Assembly: GCF_002778315.1 (NCBI RefSeq)
Contig: NZ_NESA01000005.1
Span: 124,001-188,000 of the forward strand
DNA length: 64,000 nt
Direction: 5' to 3'
From: Limnohabitans sp. JirII-31
GTDB taxonomy: Bacteria > Pseudomonadota > Gammaproteobacteria > Burkholderiales > Burkholderiaceae_C
In this document: positions 8,730 to 17,325 of the stretch, one piece after another
Position numbering within the stretch: position 1 is the first letter of the stretch
How the letters are laid out: every line of letters begins with the position of its first letter
Made by a program: the position numbers and the translations under genes
The notes under the pieces: generated by a model
What the model saw: the letters and a program-made list of their open reading frames with translations, nothing else
Told to the model about the DNA's origin: nothing
The model's database searches: none

Positions 8730-8877
8730 GTTGTACAGCCCAATGTTTTTGTGTAGTATTCACCACAACTTGATGTTGCAAACACTACATGAAATCGCAA
8801 TATAGAGCATTCAACGTCGCTCAGCAAGAGGGACATTCACGACAGACGTTTCTTTTTTTAACCTTTGGGCCCAACCC
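8730..8877. promoter_or_regulatory. Divergent promoter region with outward-facing AAYACTACA arms
   Basis: This intergenic region drives the reductase operon leftward and the ferredoxin reductase, TetR and enamidase genes rightward. An inverted repeat is visible: TGTAGTATT at 8752-8760 and AACACTACA at 8781-8789. In each transcription direction the arm reads AAYACTACA. The palindromic TTGCAA at 8776-8781 could be a -35 element for both directions. For the rightward side AATATA at 8799-8804 lies 17 bases away; leftward an AATACT overlaps the left arm. A TetR-family repressor encoded nearby is the obvious candidate to bind here. The elements are read by eye and the promoter calls are tentative. 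Confidence 0.5.
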
Positions 8878-9651
8878 ATGAGTGCATTCCACGAAGAAGA
8901 AGTGTTGACGGTTCACCACTGGACCGACCGCTTGTTCAGCTTCACCACCACGCGCGACACCGCGCTGCGTTTCTCCAACGGCCACTTCACCATGATCGGC
9001 CTGCGCGTCAACAACAAACCCCTGCTGCGCGCCTACAGCATCGTCAGCCCCAACTACGAAGAGCACCTGGAGTTCTTGAGCATCAAGGTGCCAGACGGCC
9101 CCCTCACCTCACGCCTGCAACACATCCAGGTGGGCGACAAAATCATCGTCGGACGCAAGCCCACCGGCACGCTGCTCATTGACTATTTGTTGCCCGGAAA
9201 AAATCTGTACCTGCTCTCCACCGGCACCGGCATGGCACCGTTTCTGAGCGTGATCCGTGACCCTGACACGTATGAGCGTTTTGACAAAGTGATCCTGGTA
9301 CACGGCGTGCGCGAGGTCAAAGAGCTGGCCTACCACGACTACCTCACGCACGAGTTGCCCCAGCACGAGTTCTTGGGCGAGATGGTGCGTGAGAAATTTC
9401 TGTACTACCCGACCGTCACGCGTGAACCATTCAAAAATCAGGGCCGTCTGACCGACGCCATCGAGAGCGGTAAGTTGTTCAGCGACCTGGGGCTGCCGGC
9501 CTTCAATCCCGCCGATGACCGGGTGATGATTTGTGGCAGCCCACAAATGCTCAAGGATTTGAAGCACATGCTCGAAACGCGTGGCTTCAAAGAGGGCAAC
9601 ACCACCAAACCGGGCGACTTTGTGATCGAGCGCGCGTTCGCCGAGCAGTGA
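8878..9651 (+). CDS. fpr: Ferredoxin--NADP(+) reductase
   Basis: A 257-residue FAD protein of the bacterial Fpr type that moves electrons between NADP(H) and ferredoxin or flavodoxin. The FAD-binding motif is LLRAYSIVSPNYEEHLEF (about residues 49-66; RAYS is the flavin motif). The pyridine nucleotide domain has LLSTGTGMAPFLSVIRDP and VILVHGVREVKELAY, then MICGSPQML. The C-terminus ends FVIERAFAEQ, close to the usual VEKAF-type end. It is the first gene of the rightward unit, 2 bases before the TetR gene, and divergent from the reductase homologue. In this context it probably charges the ferredoxin needed by that reductase rather than acting in stress response. Confidence 0.93.
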   Translation: MSAFHEEEVLTVHHWTDRLFSFTTTRDTALRFSNGHFTMIGLRVNNKPLLRAYSIVSPNYEEHLEFLSIKVPDGPLTSRLQHIQVGDKIIVGRKPTGTLLIDYLLPGKNLYLLSTGTGMAPFLSVIRDPDTYERFDKVILVHGVREVKELAYHDYLTHELPQHEFLGEMVREKFLYYPTVTREPFKNQGRLTDAIESGKLFSDLGLPAFNPADDRVMICGSPQMLKDLKHMLETRGFKEGNTTKPGDFVIERAFAEQ

Positions 9652-9653
9652 CC

Positions 9654-10367
9654 ATGGCCAGCACGCGCACCCCAGCCACACCTGCGCCCAAGCGCGCCGT
9701 GACGGGCGTGCGTTTGGCTAAGCGTGTGGCCCCGCAGCGTAAAACGGGCGTGCGCGAGTTGTCGGCTCAGGCCACGCGTGAGAGCATTTTGAAAGCAGCC
9801 ACGCGGGTGTTTGCCAAATACGGTTTCGATGGCGGTAGCGTGGAGAAAATTTCCAAAGCGGCCAAGTCGGTGGACCGCATGCTGTACTACTACTTCGGCA
9901 ACAAAGAGGGTTTGTTCATCGAGGTGATCGAAGACATTTACCGCCGCATGAACGAGGCCGAGTCGCAACTCGATCTCAACACCGACGAGCCTGTGCAGGC
10001 GCTCAAAGACGTGATCGCCTTTGTGCTGAATTACTACCGTCGCAACCCCGAGTTTGTGACGCTGCTCAACACCGAGAACTTGCACTTGGGGCGTCACATC
10101 ACCAAGTCAGACCGGGCCGCGCAGTACTCGTCGCCTGCGATTGATGTGATCCGACGCATCTTGGAGACCGGGGTGCGCAAAAAACTATTTCGTCAAGACT
10201 TGGTGGCGCGCGATGTGTATTTGCTCATTGTGTCTACCGGGTATTTCTTCATGTCCAACCGCTACACCTTGTCGGCCTTCATGGGCGAAGATTTGCAAAC
10301 GCCCGAGGCGGTGCAGCATTGGCAAGACTTCGTGACCGACACGGTGCTACGCACGGTGAAGCGGTGA
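9654..10367 (+). CDS. TetR/AcrR family transcriptional regulator
   Basis: A 237-residue regulator. After a basic, proline-rich tail of about 40 residues comes a TetR helix-turn-helix: ATRESILKAATRVFAKYGFD, then GSVEKISKAAKSVDRMLYYY and FGNKEGLFIEVIEDIY. The ligand domain includes a C-terminal part similar to the TetR_C members of the RutR/CatR group (DVYLLIVSTGYFFMSNRYTL). The start at 9654 is 2 bases after the fpr stop, with no alternative Met nearby. RutR-like regulators sense pyrimidine or related heterocycles, so a ring compound or its breakdown product as effector fits. It probably controls the divergent promoter at 8730-8877. Confidence 0.88.
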   Translation: MASTRTPATPAPKRAVTGVRLAKRVAPQRKTGVRELSAQATRESILKAATRVFAKYGFDGGSVEKISKAAKSVDRMLYYYFGNKEGLFIEVIEDIYRRMNEAESQLDLNTDEPVQALKDVIAFVLNYYRRNPEFVTLLNTENLHLGRHITKSDRAAQYSSPAIDVIRRILETGVRKKLFRQDLVARDVYLLIVSTGYFFMSNRYTLSAFMGEDLQTPEAVQHWQDFVTDTVLRTVKR

Positions 10368-10402
10368 ATTTCCACGTTCTAACCCTTTGATTGGAGAACC
10401 CC

Positions 10403-11593
10403 ATGGCCACCGCCGCTGTTGAAGAAAAATCTGGCAAAGTTGTTTTGCGCAATATCGGGCTGCTGCTCTCGGGCGACATCGACCATCCGATCTTGGACGC
10501 CGACACCATCGTGATCCATGATGGCCTGATCACCGCGGTTGGGCGTGAAAAAGACTGCGATATCTCCGAGGCCAAGACCACCATCGATGTGCGCCAGACC
10601 TGCGTGGCCCCGGGCTTGATCGACAGCCACGTGCACCCGGTGTTTGGTGATTGGACGCCACGGCAAAACCAAATCGGCTGGATTGACTCCACCATGCATG
10701 GCGGCGTGACCACCATGATTTCTGCGGGTGAAGTGCACTTGCCTGGCCGCCCCAAAGACATCGTGGGTTTGAAAGCCCTGGCCATCACCGCGCAACGTGC
10801 GTTTGACAACTTCCGCCCCGGCGGCGTGAAGGTGATTGCGGGTGCCCCCATCATCGAAAAAGGCATGACCGAACATGATTTTCAGGAACTCGCCGCTGCC
10901 GGCGTGACGCTGCTGGGCGAGGTGGGTTTGGGCTCGGTGAAGGCGGGCTACGAAGCCAAAGAGATGGTGGCCTGGGCGCGCAAGTACGGCATCCAAAGCA
11001 CCATCCACACCGGGGGGCCGTCAATCCCGGGCTCGGGCTTGATCGACAAAGACGTGGTGCTCGAAGCCGATGCCGACGTGATTGGTCACATCAACGGTGG
11101 TCACACCTCGTTGCCTGAGGCGCATGTGTGTGAGTTGTGCGAAAAGTCGAGCCGTGCGATTGAAATCGTGCACAACGGCAACGAGCGCGTGGCCATTGCC
11201 GCTGCCAAAGCTGCGCTGGAGCTGAAGTGCCCGCACCGCGTGATCTTGGGCACCGACGGACCTGCGGGCTCAGGCGTTCAACCCTTGGGCATGCTGCGCA
11301 TGGTGGCTTTGCTCTCCAGCCTGGCCAACATCCCGGCCGAGTTGGTGTTTTGTTTTGCCACCGGCAACACCGCACGCATTCGCAACTTGAACTGTGGCTT
11401 GATCGAGGTGGGTCGTGCTGCCGACTTTGTGTTCATGGACCGTGCCCAGCACACCGCTGGCAAAACCTTACTTGAGAGCGTGCAGCTGGGTGACATTCCT
11501 GGCATTGGCATGGTGATGATCGACGGCTTGGTGCGTTGCACCCGCAGCCGCAACACACCGCCTGCCACCGAGGTGCCAGTGGTGGTGCACTGA
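10403..11593 (+). CDS. ena: Enamidase-like amidohydrolase
   Basis: A 396-residue amidohydrolase that closely resembles clostridial enamidase, which hydrolyses 1,4,5,6-tetrahydro-6-oxonicotinate to 2-formylglutarate and ammonia. Metal ligands are visible in the right order: HVH in APGLIDSHVHPVFGD (residues 60-75), Glu in GEVGLGSVK, His in IHTGGPSIPGSG, His in IGHINGGHTS and Asp in ILGTDGPAGSGVQPLG. Enamidase-typical stretches such as HGGVTTMISAG, GRPKDIVGLKALAIT, GDIPGIGMVMIDG and SRNTPPA are present. I chose the ATG at 10403, 5 bases after GGAGA; a TTG 12 bases upstream precedes that site. It is the last gene of the fpr-tetR unit. This is among the firmest clues to the pathway. Confidence 0.9.
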   Translation: MATAAVEEKSGKVVLRNIGLLLSGDIDHPILDADTIVIHDGLITAVGREKDCDISEAKTTIDVRQTCVAPGLIDSHVHPVFGDWTPRQNQIGWIDSTMHGGVTTMISAGEVHLPGRPKDIVGLKALAITAQRAFDNFRPGGVKVIAGAPIIEKGMTEHDFQELAAAGVTLLGEVGLGSVKAGYEAKEMVAWARKYGIQSTIHTGGPSIPGSGLIDKDVVLEADADVIGHINGGHTSLPEAHVCELCEKSSRAIEIVHNGNERVAIAAAKAALELKCPHRVILGTDGPAGSGVQPLGMLRMVALLSSLANIPAELVFCFATGNTARIRNLNCGLIEVGRAADFVFMDRAQHTAGKTLLESVQLGDIPGIGMVMIDGLVRCTRSRNTPPATEVPVVVH

Positions 11594-11615
11594 ATGTCTG
11601 TGCTAGTCTGCGCGG

Positions 11616-13184
11616 GTGTCACAGCCCAACCGTCACCTCGTGCCCAAACTTGAAATTCGCTGGCCAGGCGTGGCCATCTGGCTGAGCGCATGGGCGTTGC
11701 TGTGGGCCTGCGATGGCGTGCTCAATTTGGGCAACTTGGCCTTGTTGCTGGTCTTGGCCAGTGCCATGGCGAGCATGTGGTTGTCGGCCACGGCCTCGGT
11801 GGTGCTCAGTGCGTTGTCGGTGCTGGGCTTCAACTGGTGGTTTGTGCCACCGCGCTTCACCTTCCATGTGCATTTGCACCAAGACTTGCTGCTGCTGGTC
11901 ACGATGTTGGGCGTGAGTGTGATGGTGAGTTATCTGATGGCACGTTTGCGCTTGGCCGCCGAACGAGAGAGCCAGCATGCACAGTCGGCCCAACAGCTGC
12001 GGGCTTTGAGCGAACAGTTTCGAGAAGGCTTGGATTTATCAGCGCAAGGCCGCCTGTTGCAGTCGGTGCTTCAGACGAGTGTGCAGGGCACAGTGTCGGT
12101 GTTGCTGCTGCGAGAGCCAAACGCACTGAACACCCAAGCTGCTGCGAGCAGCTTGATAGGGCACCCCGACGCACAAGACACACAAGGCTTGTGGGCTTGT
12201 GTGAAGCAGTTTGCGGCCATGGGGCCGGGGACGGGGCGTTACGAAAACCAGGGCACCTTGTTTTTGCCGTTGCGCGGCCCATCGTGTGCCTGGGGTGCGG
12301 TGGCTCTTCACGATGTGTCTTCTTTGTCGTTGAGCGCGTTCACACGCCACACGGCGCAGCAGATGTGCGATGTGTTGGGGCTAGAGATCGAGCGCGCCCA
12401 CACCTTGCAACTGGCACAGCACGCCAAAGAAGAGGCGCAGAGCCAGAGCTTGCGCAACACCTTGTTGACGTCGATCTCTCATGACTACCGAACACCCTTG
12501 GCCAACCTCATGGGGGCGGCGTCCGCCATTCACGACCAGGGCGCGCTCTTGAGTGCGCAGCAGATCACCGACCTCGCGCACACCGTGCTGCTGGAGGCAC
12601 AACACCTCAACCGCATGACCACCAACACCTTGCAGCTGGCACGCCTGGACGCGGCCCCATGGCAAGTGCACAAAGACTGGGAGTCCCTGCAAGAGGTGGT
12701 GGGTGCGGTGCTGTCCAAAACGCGTCTGCGCTATCCGCAGCGCCAGATCGACGTGGTGTTGCCCGCGGGCTTGCCGCTGATTTTTTGCGATGCCATGCTG
12801 CTGGTGCAGCTGCTGGATAACTTGGTGGAAAACGCCATCAAATACAGCCCTGACGAGTCCTTGATCCAGCTCCACGCACAACGGCAAGGCGACACCATCG
12901 AGGTGCGGGTGATCGACCAAGGGCCTGGCATTCCCGATGCCTGGAAAGACAAAGTGTTTCAAGCGTTTGAGCGCATACATCCGCAGGCGGCGCAAGCCGA
13001 CGCCTCGGACGAGACGCAGTTGCGCCGTGGCGTGGGGGTGGGGCTGGCGGTGTGCCAAGCCATTGCCAAAGTGCATGGCGCCAAGATTTGGATTCAAGAC
13101 ACGCAGCCCCATGGCGCAACGGTGTGCGTGGCATGGCCCGTGGACGTGCAGCCTGAAATGAATAGCCCAAGCTCGGAGGTTTGA
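11616..13184 (+). CDS. KdpD-like sensor histidine kinase without the N-terminal KdpD/Usp region
   Basis: A 522-residue membrane kinase. Hydrophobic stretches at about 17-32, 38-75 and 88-108 form the DUF4118-type four-helix sensor (GFNWWFVPPRFTFHVH lies in the loop). A GAF-like region (145-260) follows, then the H box with H289 in SISHDYRTPLANLMGA. The N box is LLDNLVENAIKYSP and the G boxes are VIDQGPGIPD and GVGVGLAVC. True KdpD is about 900 residues and begins with a nucleotide-binding KdpD domain and a Usp domain; both are missing. The start is GTG. Its stop lies just before the response regulator, and kup follows, so it probably responds to potassium or turgor. Confidence 0.88.
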   Translation: MSQPNRHLVPKLEIRWPGVAIWLSAWALLWACDGVLNLGNLALLLVLASAMASMWLSATASVVLSALSVLGFNWWFVPPRFTFHVHLHQDLLLLVTMLGVSVMVSYLMARLRLAAERESQHAQSAQQLRALSEQFREGLDLSAQGRLLQSVLQTSVQGTVSVLLLREPNALNTQAAASSLIGHPDAQDTQGLWACVKQFAAMGPGTGRYENQGTLFLPLRGPSCAWGAVALHDVSSLSLSAFTRHTAQQMCDVLGLEIERAHTLQLAQHAKEEAQSQSLRNTLLTSISHDYRTPLANLMGAASAIHDQGALLSAQQITDLAHTVLLEAQHLNRMTTNTLQLARLDAAPWQVHKDWESLQEVVGAVLSKTRLRYPQRQIDVVLPAGLPLIFCDAMLLVQLLDNLVENAIKYSPDESLIQLHAQRQGDTIEVRVIDQGPGIPDAWKDKVFQAFERIHPQAAQADASDETQLRRGVGVGLAVCQAIAKVHGAKIWIQDTQPHGATVCVAWPVDVQPEMNSPSSEV

Positions 13185-13189
13185 CGGAC

Positions 13190-13894
13190 ATGGCTTTGCG
13201 TGTGCTGTTGGTAGAAGATGACCGTGAACTGCGTCGCACCTTGCGCGATGCGTTGATGGTGGAAGGCTATGAGGTGGTGCTCAGTGGCAGCGCTGCTGAC
13301 GCTGCCGCCGTGTTGCGGCACACCATGCCGTCGCACACGCCGCTGGATTTGTTGATTTTGGATTTGGGCTTGCCCGATGGCGACGGGGCTGAGGTGTTGC
13401 ACGCGGTGCGCGCGCAGTATGACGTGCCGGTCCTGATCATTTCGGCCCGGCACGACGATGACAACAAGGTGCATTTGCTCGATGCGGGCGCGGACGATTA
13501 CTTGGTCAAGCCCTTCAGCATCAGTGAGTTGCTGGCCCGCATGCGCGTGACCTTGCGCCACCGCGGAACCGCCGTGCAGGCCCCTCAAACACATTACCGC
13601 CGGGGTGACCTCGCGGTGGACTTGGCCAAGCACGAGGTGCGCATGGGCGTCCAGGCGGTCCATCTGACACCGACCGAGTTCAATCTGCTGGCGCGCTTGG
13701 TGCGGCAAGCGGGGCAGGTGGTGACGCATCGCCAGTTGCTGTTGGATGTCTGGGGTGCGGAGTACGTGGCGCACACCCACTACTTGCGCTTGTACATGGG
13801 GCAGTTGCGGGCCAAGTTAGAACACAACCCGACAGAGCCACAGATGTTGTTGACCGAACCCGGTGTGGGCTATCGTTTGAGCGAGCCGGATTAA
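13190..13894 (+). CDS. KdpE-like OmpR-family response regulator
   Basis: A 234-residue two-domain regulator. The receiver has the acidic pair ED-D in [10 protein letters not shown], the phospho-acceptor D58 in [13 protein letters not shown], the switch Ser in [12 protein letters not shown] and the lysine in DDYLVKPFS. The winged-helix DNA-binding domain (about 135-230) has [20 protein letters not shown] and a KdpE-like [21 protein letters not shown] chose the ATG at 13190 because CGGAGG lies ten bases upstream; a TTG overlapping the kinase stop is too close to it. It pairs with the preceding kinase. With no kdpFABC here, its likely local target is kup, whose start is 71 bases downstream. Confidence 0.92.
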   Translation: MALRVLLVEDDRELRRTLRDALMVEGYEVVLSGSAADAAAVLRHTMPSHTPLDLLILDLGLPDGDGAEVLHAVRAQYDVPVLIISARHDDDNKVHLLDAGADDYLVKPFSISELLARMRVTLRHRGTAVQAPQTHYRRGDLAVDLAKHEVRMGVQAVHLTPTEFNLLARLVRQAGQVVTHRQLLLDVWGAEYVAHTHYLRLYMGQLRAKLEHNPTEPQMLLTEPGVGYRLSEPD

Positions 13895-13965
13895 GCGCTT
13901 GCGGATACTTATGCGTTCCTAACGCGAACTTCGGCAAGCTCGGGGCACTTCATACAGGAGAGCCC

Positions 13966-15873
13966 ATGTCAGTTGCAGCGATAGATTCAGGCAACCCCTC
14001 GGCCCACATCAAACGCCAGTCCACAGCGGCCTTGACCTTGGCTGCCATTGGCGTGGTGTATGGCGACATTGGCACCAGCCCGTTGTACACCGTCAAAGAA
14101 GTGTTTTTGCCAGCCACGGGTGTGGCCATGACGCCTGAAAACCTGATCGGTGCTGTCTCCACCATCTTCTGGGCTTTGATGCTCATCGTCACACTCAAGT
14201 ACGTGCTGCTGATTTTGCGTGCGGACAACCGGGGCGAGGGAGGTGCTTTGGCATTGACCGCGCTGGCCGCCCATGCCGTCAAGGACCGCCCTGCGTTGCG
14301 CCGTTTCTTGTTGCTGTTGGGCTTGTTTGGCGCCACTTTGTTTTATGGCGACAGTGTGATCACGCCCGCGATTTCGGTGATCGGCGCTGTCGAAGGCCTG
14401 GAGATGGTCACCCCCGTGTTGCAGCCGTATGTCGTGCCCATTGCGGTGGTGGTGCTGGTGCTGTTGTTTGTCATGCAACGTTGGGGCACGCAACGGGTGG
14501 GCAAGTTTTTTGGTCCCATCATCGTGGTGTGGTTCACAGTGCTCGGAGCCACAGGGGTGGTGCAGATTGCGCAAGAGCCCAGCATTTTGCAAGCGCTCAA
14601 CCCCTGGCATGCGGCCACTTTTTTGTGGGACCGTGGGCCGTTGATTTTGGCGGCGGTGGGTGCCGTGGTGCTGGCCTTGACCGGCGCTGAAGCGCTGTAT
14701 GCGGACATGGGGCACTTTGGCCGCAAACCCATTCAGTGGGCATGGATGACATTGGTGTTGCCCGGTTTGGCCTTGCACTACATGGGGCAAGGTGCGTTGC
14801 TGATGCGCGATGCCAGCGCGATTGAAAACCCCTTCTTTCGCATGTTTCCAGAGGCTTGGTTGATTCCTGCTGTGGTGTTGGCCACGGTGGCGGCCGTGAT
14901 TGCTTCGCAGGCCGTGATTTCGGGTGCGTATTCCATGACCAAGCAGGCCATTTTGTTGGGCTTTTTGCCACGCATGGACATCAAGTACACCTCTGAGCAA
15001 GAGGTGGGTCAAATTTACATGCCCGCCGTCAACTGGATTTTGTTGGTGGGCGTGGTGGCCGCTGTGCTGGCGTTCAAAAGCTCATCCGCTTTGGCCGGTG
15101 CCTATGGCATTGCCGTGACCTTGACCATGGTGATCACCACCACCATGACCTTTTTTGTGGTGCGTGACGCCTGGAAGATGTCTTTGCCTCTGGCGTTGAC
15201 CGCAACCTTGTTTTTTCTCAGCATCGATGTGTTTTTGTTTGCGGGCTGCATCATCAAATTCTTTGATGGGGGGTGGTTCCCTCTGGTCATGGGCTTGACC
15301 TTGTATGTGGTGATGACCACCTGGTCACGCGGTCGTGAGTTGGTGGTCGAGACCATCCGTCGCGACGGGCTGGATATGCAGTCGTTCATCCAGCACATCG
15401 ATTCCGGGTCCACCCACTTGGTCCAACGCACGGCGGTCTATGCGGTGGCCAATCCAGAAACCGTGCCGCAAGCGTTGCTGCACAACATGAAGCACAACCA
15501 GGTGCTGCACGAAAAGAACGTCATCTTGACGGTTCGCTTTGACGAGGTGCCTTGGGTGTCGGTCAATCAGCGTGTGAAGGTCGAGCGTTTGAGCGAGCAC
15601 TTCTGGCAAGTGGTGGTGGTGTTTGGTTTCATGAACACGCCCGATGTGCCCAAAGCCTTGCTGCAATGCCAAGCCTTGGGCCTGGAGATTCCCGTCTTTG
15701 AAACCACCTACTTCTTGAGCCGAGAAACCGTGGTGTCTACCCCGGGCAGCGGCATGGCGCAATGGCGAGAAAAGATGTTTGCCGCCATGACGCGCAATGC
15801 AGGCGGTGTGGTGGAATTTTTCCACTTGCCCGACAACTCGGTGGTGGAGCTGGGCACACGGGTGCAAATATGA
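13966..15873 (+). CDS. kup: Low-affinity potassium transporter Kup
   Basis: A 635-residue inner-membrane K+ uptake protein of the KUP/HAK family. The N-terminus has the family signature [19 protein letters not shown], followed by [14 protein letters not shown] and [19 protein letters not shown]. About 12 hydrophobic segments run to residue 445. The remaining 190 residues are a soluble tail with family motifs ([19 protein letters not shown], then [16 protein letters not shown]). The ATG is preceded by CAGGAG at seven bases. It overlaps the HPr-like gene by 4 bases (ATGA). Position behind a KdpDE-like pair suggests potassium-responsive control, which is unusual since kup is generally regarded as constitutive in E. 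coli. Confidence 0.95.
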   Translation: MSVAAIDSGNPSAHIKRQSTAALTLAAIGVVYGDIGTSPLYTVKEVFLPATGVAMTPENLIGAVSTIFWALMLIVTLKYVLLILRADNRGEGGALALTALAAHAVKDRPALRRFLLLLGLFGATLFYGDSVITPAISVIGAVEGLEMVTPVLQPYVVPIAVVVLVLLFVMQRWGTQRVGKFFGPIIVVWFTVLGATGVVQIAQEPSILQALNPWHAATFLWDRGPLILAAVGAVVLALTGAEALYADMGHFGRKPIQWAWMTLVLPGLALHYMGQGALLMRDASAIENPFFRMFPEAWLIPAVVLATVAAVIASQAVISGAYSMTKQAILLGFLPRMDIKYTSEQEVGQIYMPAVNWILLVGVVAAVLAFKSSSALAGAYGIAVTLTMVITTTMTFFVVRDAWKMSLPLALTATLFFLSIDVFLFAGCIIKFFDGGWFPLVMGLTLYVVMTTWSRGRELVVETIRRDGLDMQSFIQHIDSGSTHLVQRTAVYAVANPETVPQALLHNMKHNQVLHEKNVILTVRFDEVPWVSVNQRVKVERLSEHFWQVVVVFGFMNTPDVPKALLQCQALGLEIPVFETTYFLSRETVVSTPGSGMAQWREKMFAAMTRNAGGVVEFFHLPDNSVVELGTRVQI

Positions 15874-16136
15874 ACCACACCACCTTGCCCATCACCATCA
15901 AACTCACTGGCAAAGATGGGTTGGACCCCAGGGCTTCTGCGTTGCTGGCGATGCAAGCCTCACATTTCAATTGCGACATCACCTTGGCTTGCCATGGACA
16001 TGTGGTGAATGCCAAGTCGATCGTTGAGGTGATGGCCTTAGGTGCCATGCAGGATGACTTGGTGGCCCTGTCTGCCGAAGGTGAGCAGGCACAGCAAGCG
16101 GTGAACGCCTTGATTGCCGTGATTCAGCGTGCTTAG
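15870..16136 (+). CDS. HPr-like protein lacking the phosphorylated histidine
   Basis: An 88-residue protein with the HPr fold signature throughout: [58 protein letters not shown] and a final helix [15 protein letters not shown]. In HPr the motif GLHxR carries the histidine phosphorylated by enzyme I; here it is GLDPR, so Asp19 replaces it. The serine site equivalent (NAKSI) and the arginine are kept. The gene is translationally coupled to kup by ATGA overlap. Without the histidine it cannot accept phosphate from enzyme I in the normal way, so a regulatory or binding role, perhaps on Kup, is possible. The reading frame is intact, which argues against a pseudogene. Confidence 0.85.
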   Translation: MNHTTLPITIKLTGKDGLDPRASALLAMQASHFNCDITLACHGHVVNAKSIVEVMALGAMQDDLVALSAEGEQAQQAVNALIAVIQRA

Positions 16137-17311
16137 CGGGTCGGTGGGTGGCGCAGTTGCAGCCACGAATGCACGGGCCAGGGCTCACGCGCCTGCGGCA
16201 TCTCGCCACCAAACACCACGCAGCCGCTGAGCAGCACGTGCGGGTGGTGTGCATCGAAGCGTTTGAGGCCTTTGAAGTAGTCGGGGTTGACGGTGCCACC
16301 GGCTTTGATCTCAATGGCGTGCAGTTGTCGCCCTACGGGCATGAGCAAGTCCACCTCGTTGCCTTCCGAGTCTCGGTAGAAATACAGCGCGCTGTTTTCG
16401 CCTTGGTTGAAACGGTCTTTCAAGGCTTCGGCCACGACAAAATTTTCAAACAACGCACCCCACAGCGGGTCACGTTGCACCTGCTCCGGCGTGCGCAAAC
16501 CCAAAAGCCAGCAGGCCAAGCCGGTGTCGTAAAAATAAAGTTTGGGCGTTTTGATCAAGCGCTTGCCCGTGTTCACAAACCAAGGGGGCAGCAAATGAAC
16601 AATGAAACTGCTTTGCAGCAAATCTATCCAGGCGCGTGCCGTGGGTTGCGATACGCCCGCGTCATTGGCCAAGCTGTTGAGGTTGAGCAGCTGCCCGGTG
16701 CGTCCTGCGCACAAACGCACAAAGTGCTCGAACAAGCGCAGGTCTTGCACGGCAGCGAGTTGCCGTAAATCGCGCTCAACATAGGTGGCGAAGTAGTCGC
16801 CCATGGCCTGTGAGGCTTGCAGATTTTGGTCGTGTACACGTGGGTAAAACCCGTTCAGCAAACACGAGGGCAGCGCCAGTGGCGCTTGCGAATCGATGGG
16901 GCGAAGCGACTCTAGTTCAGACAGCGTCAATGGCAACAACCGCAGCAACGCCGTGCGCCCCGCCAATGATTGGCTGACTTGCGTCATCAACTCAAACTGC
17001 TGACTGCCCGTGAGAATGAACTGCCCGGCCTCAGGATGGTTGTCCACCATCGATTGCAAGTAAGAGGGCAGCTCTGGCGCGCGTTGAATTTCGTCAAAAA
17101 CTGCGCCGCCCTTGTAGGCAGACAAAAAGCTGCGCGGGTCTTCGGTGGCAAAGCGGCGTACATCGGGGTCTTCCAGCGACACATAGGGCTTGTCTGGAAA
17201 CACCATGCGTGCCAGCGTGGTCTTGCCGCTTTGGCGTGGCCCCACCAGCGTGACGATGGGGTACTGCCCAGCCAACTGGCGAAGAAGGGCTTCAATGTTG
17301 CGCCTGATCAT
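16133..17311 (-). CDS. AAA ATPase with DUF4143 domain
   Basis: A 392-residue protein. The N-terminal AAA_14 domain has Walker A in VTLVGPRQSGKTTLARMVF (about 20-38), Walker B in KGGAVFDEIQRAPELPSYL and a sensor FILTGSQQFELM. The C-terminal DUF4143 domain has a winged-helix-like part (LNSLANDAGVSQPTARAWID), FYDTGLACWLLGL and the nuclease-like EVDLLMPVGRQLHAIEIKAG. The family is widespread, patchy in distribution and of unknown function. Its stop overlaps the end of the HPr-like gene from the other strand. A perfect 20-base inverted repeat lies just upstream of its start at 17326-17372. It looks like an accessory insertion between kup and pckG. Confidence 0.88.
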   Translation of the reverse strand: MIRRNIEALLRQLAGQYPIVTLVGPRQSGKTTLARMVFPDKPYVSLEDPDVRRFATEDPRSFLSAYKGGAVFDEIQRAPELPSYLQSMVDNHPEAGQFILTGSQQFELMTQVSQSLAGRTALLRLLPLTLSELESLRPIDSQAPLALPSCLLNGFYPRVHDQNLQASQAMGDYFATYVERDLRQLAAVQDLRLFEHFVRLCAGRTGQLLNLNSLANDAGVSQPTARAWIDLLQSSFIVHLLPPWFVNTGKRLIKTPKLYFYDTGLACWLLGLRTPEQVQRDPLWGALFENFVVAEALKDRFNQGENSALYFYRDSEGNEVDLLMPVGRQLHAIEIKAGGTVNPDYFKGLKRFDAHHPHVLLSGCVVFGGEMPQAREPWPVHSWLQLRHPPTR

Positions 17312-17325
17312 GCGCAGAAGTTTAG

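Noticed and set aside
13913..13925. GCGTT-CCT-AACGC palindrome before kup as a response regulator site
   Set aside because: Five-base arms are too short to stand out from chance; OmpR-family regulators usually bind direct repeats.
15870..16136. HPr-like gene as a pseudogene
   Set aside because: The frame is full length and keeps the fold residues along its whole length; only the active histidine differs.
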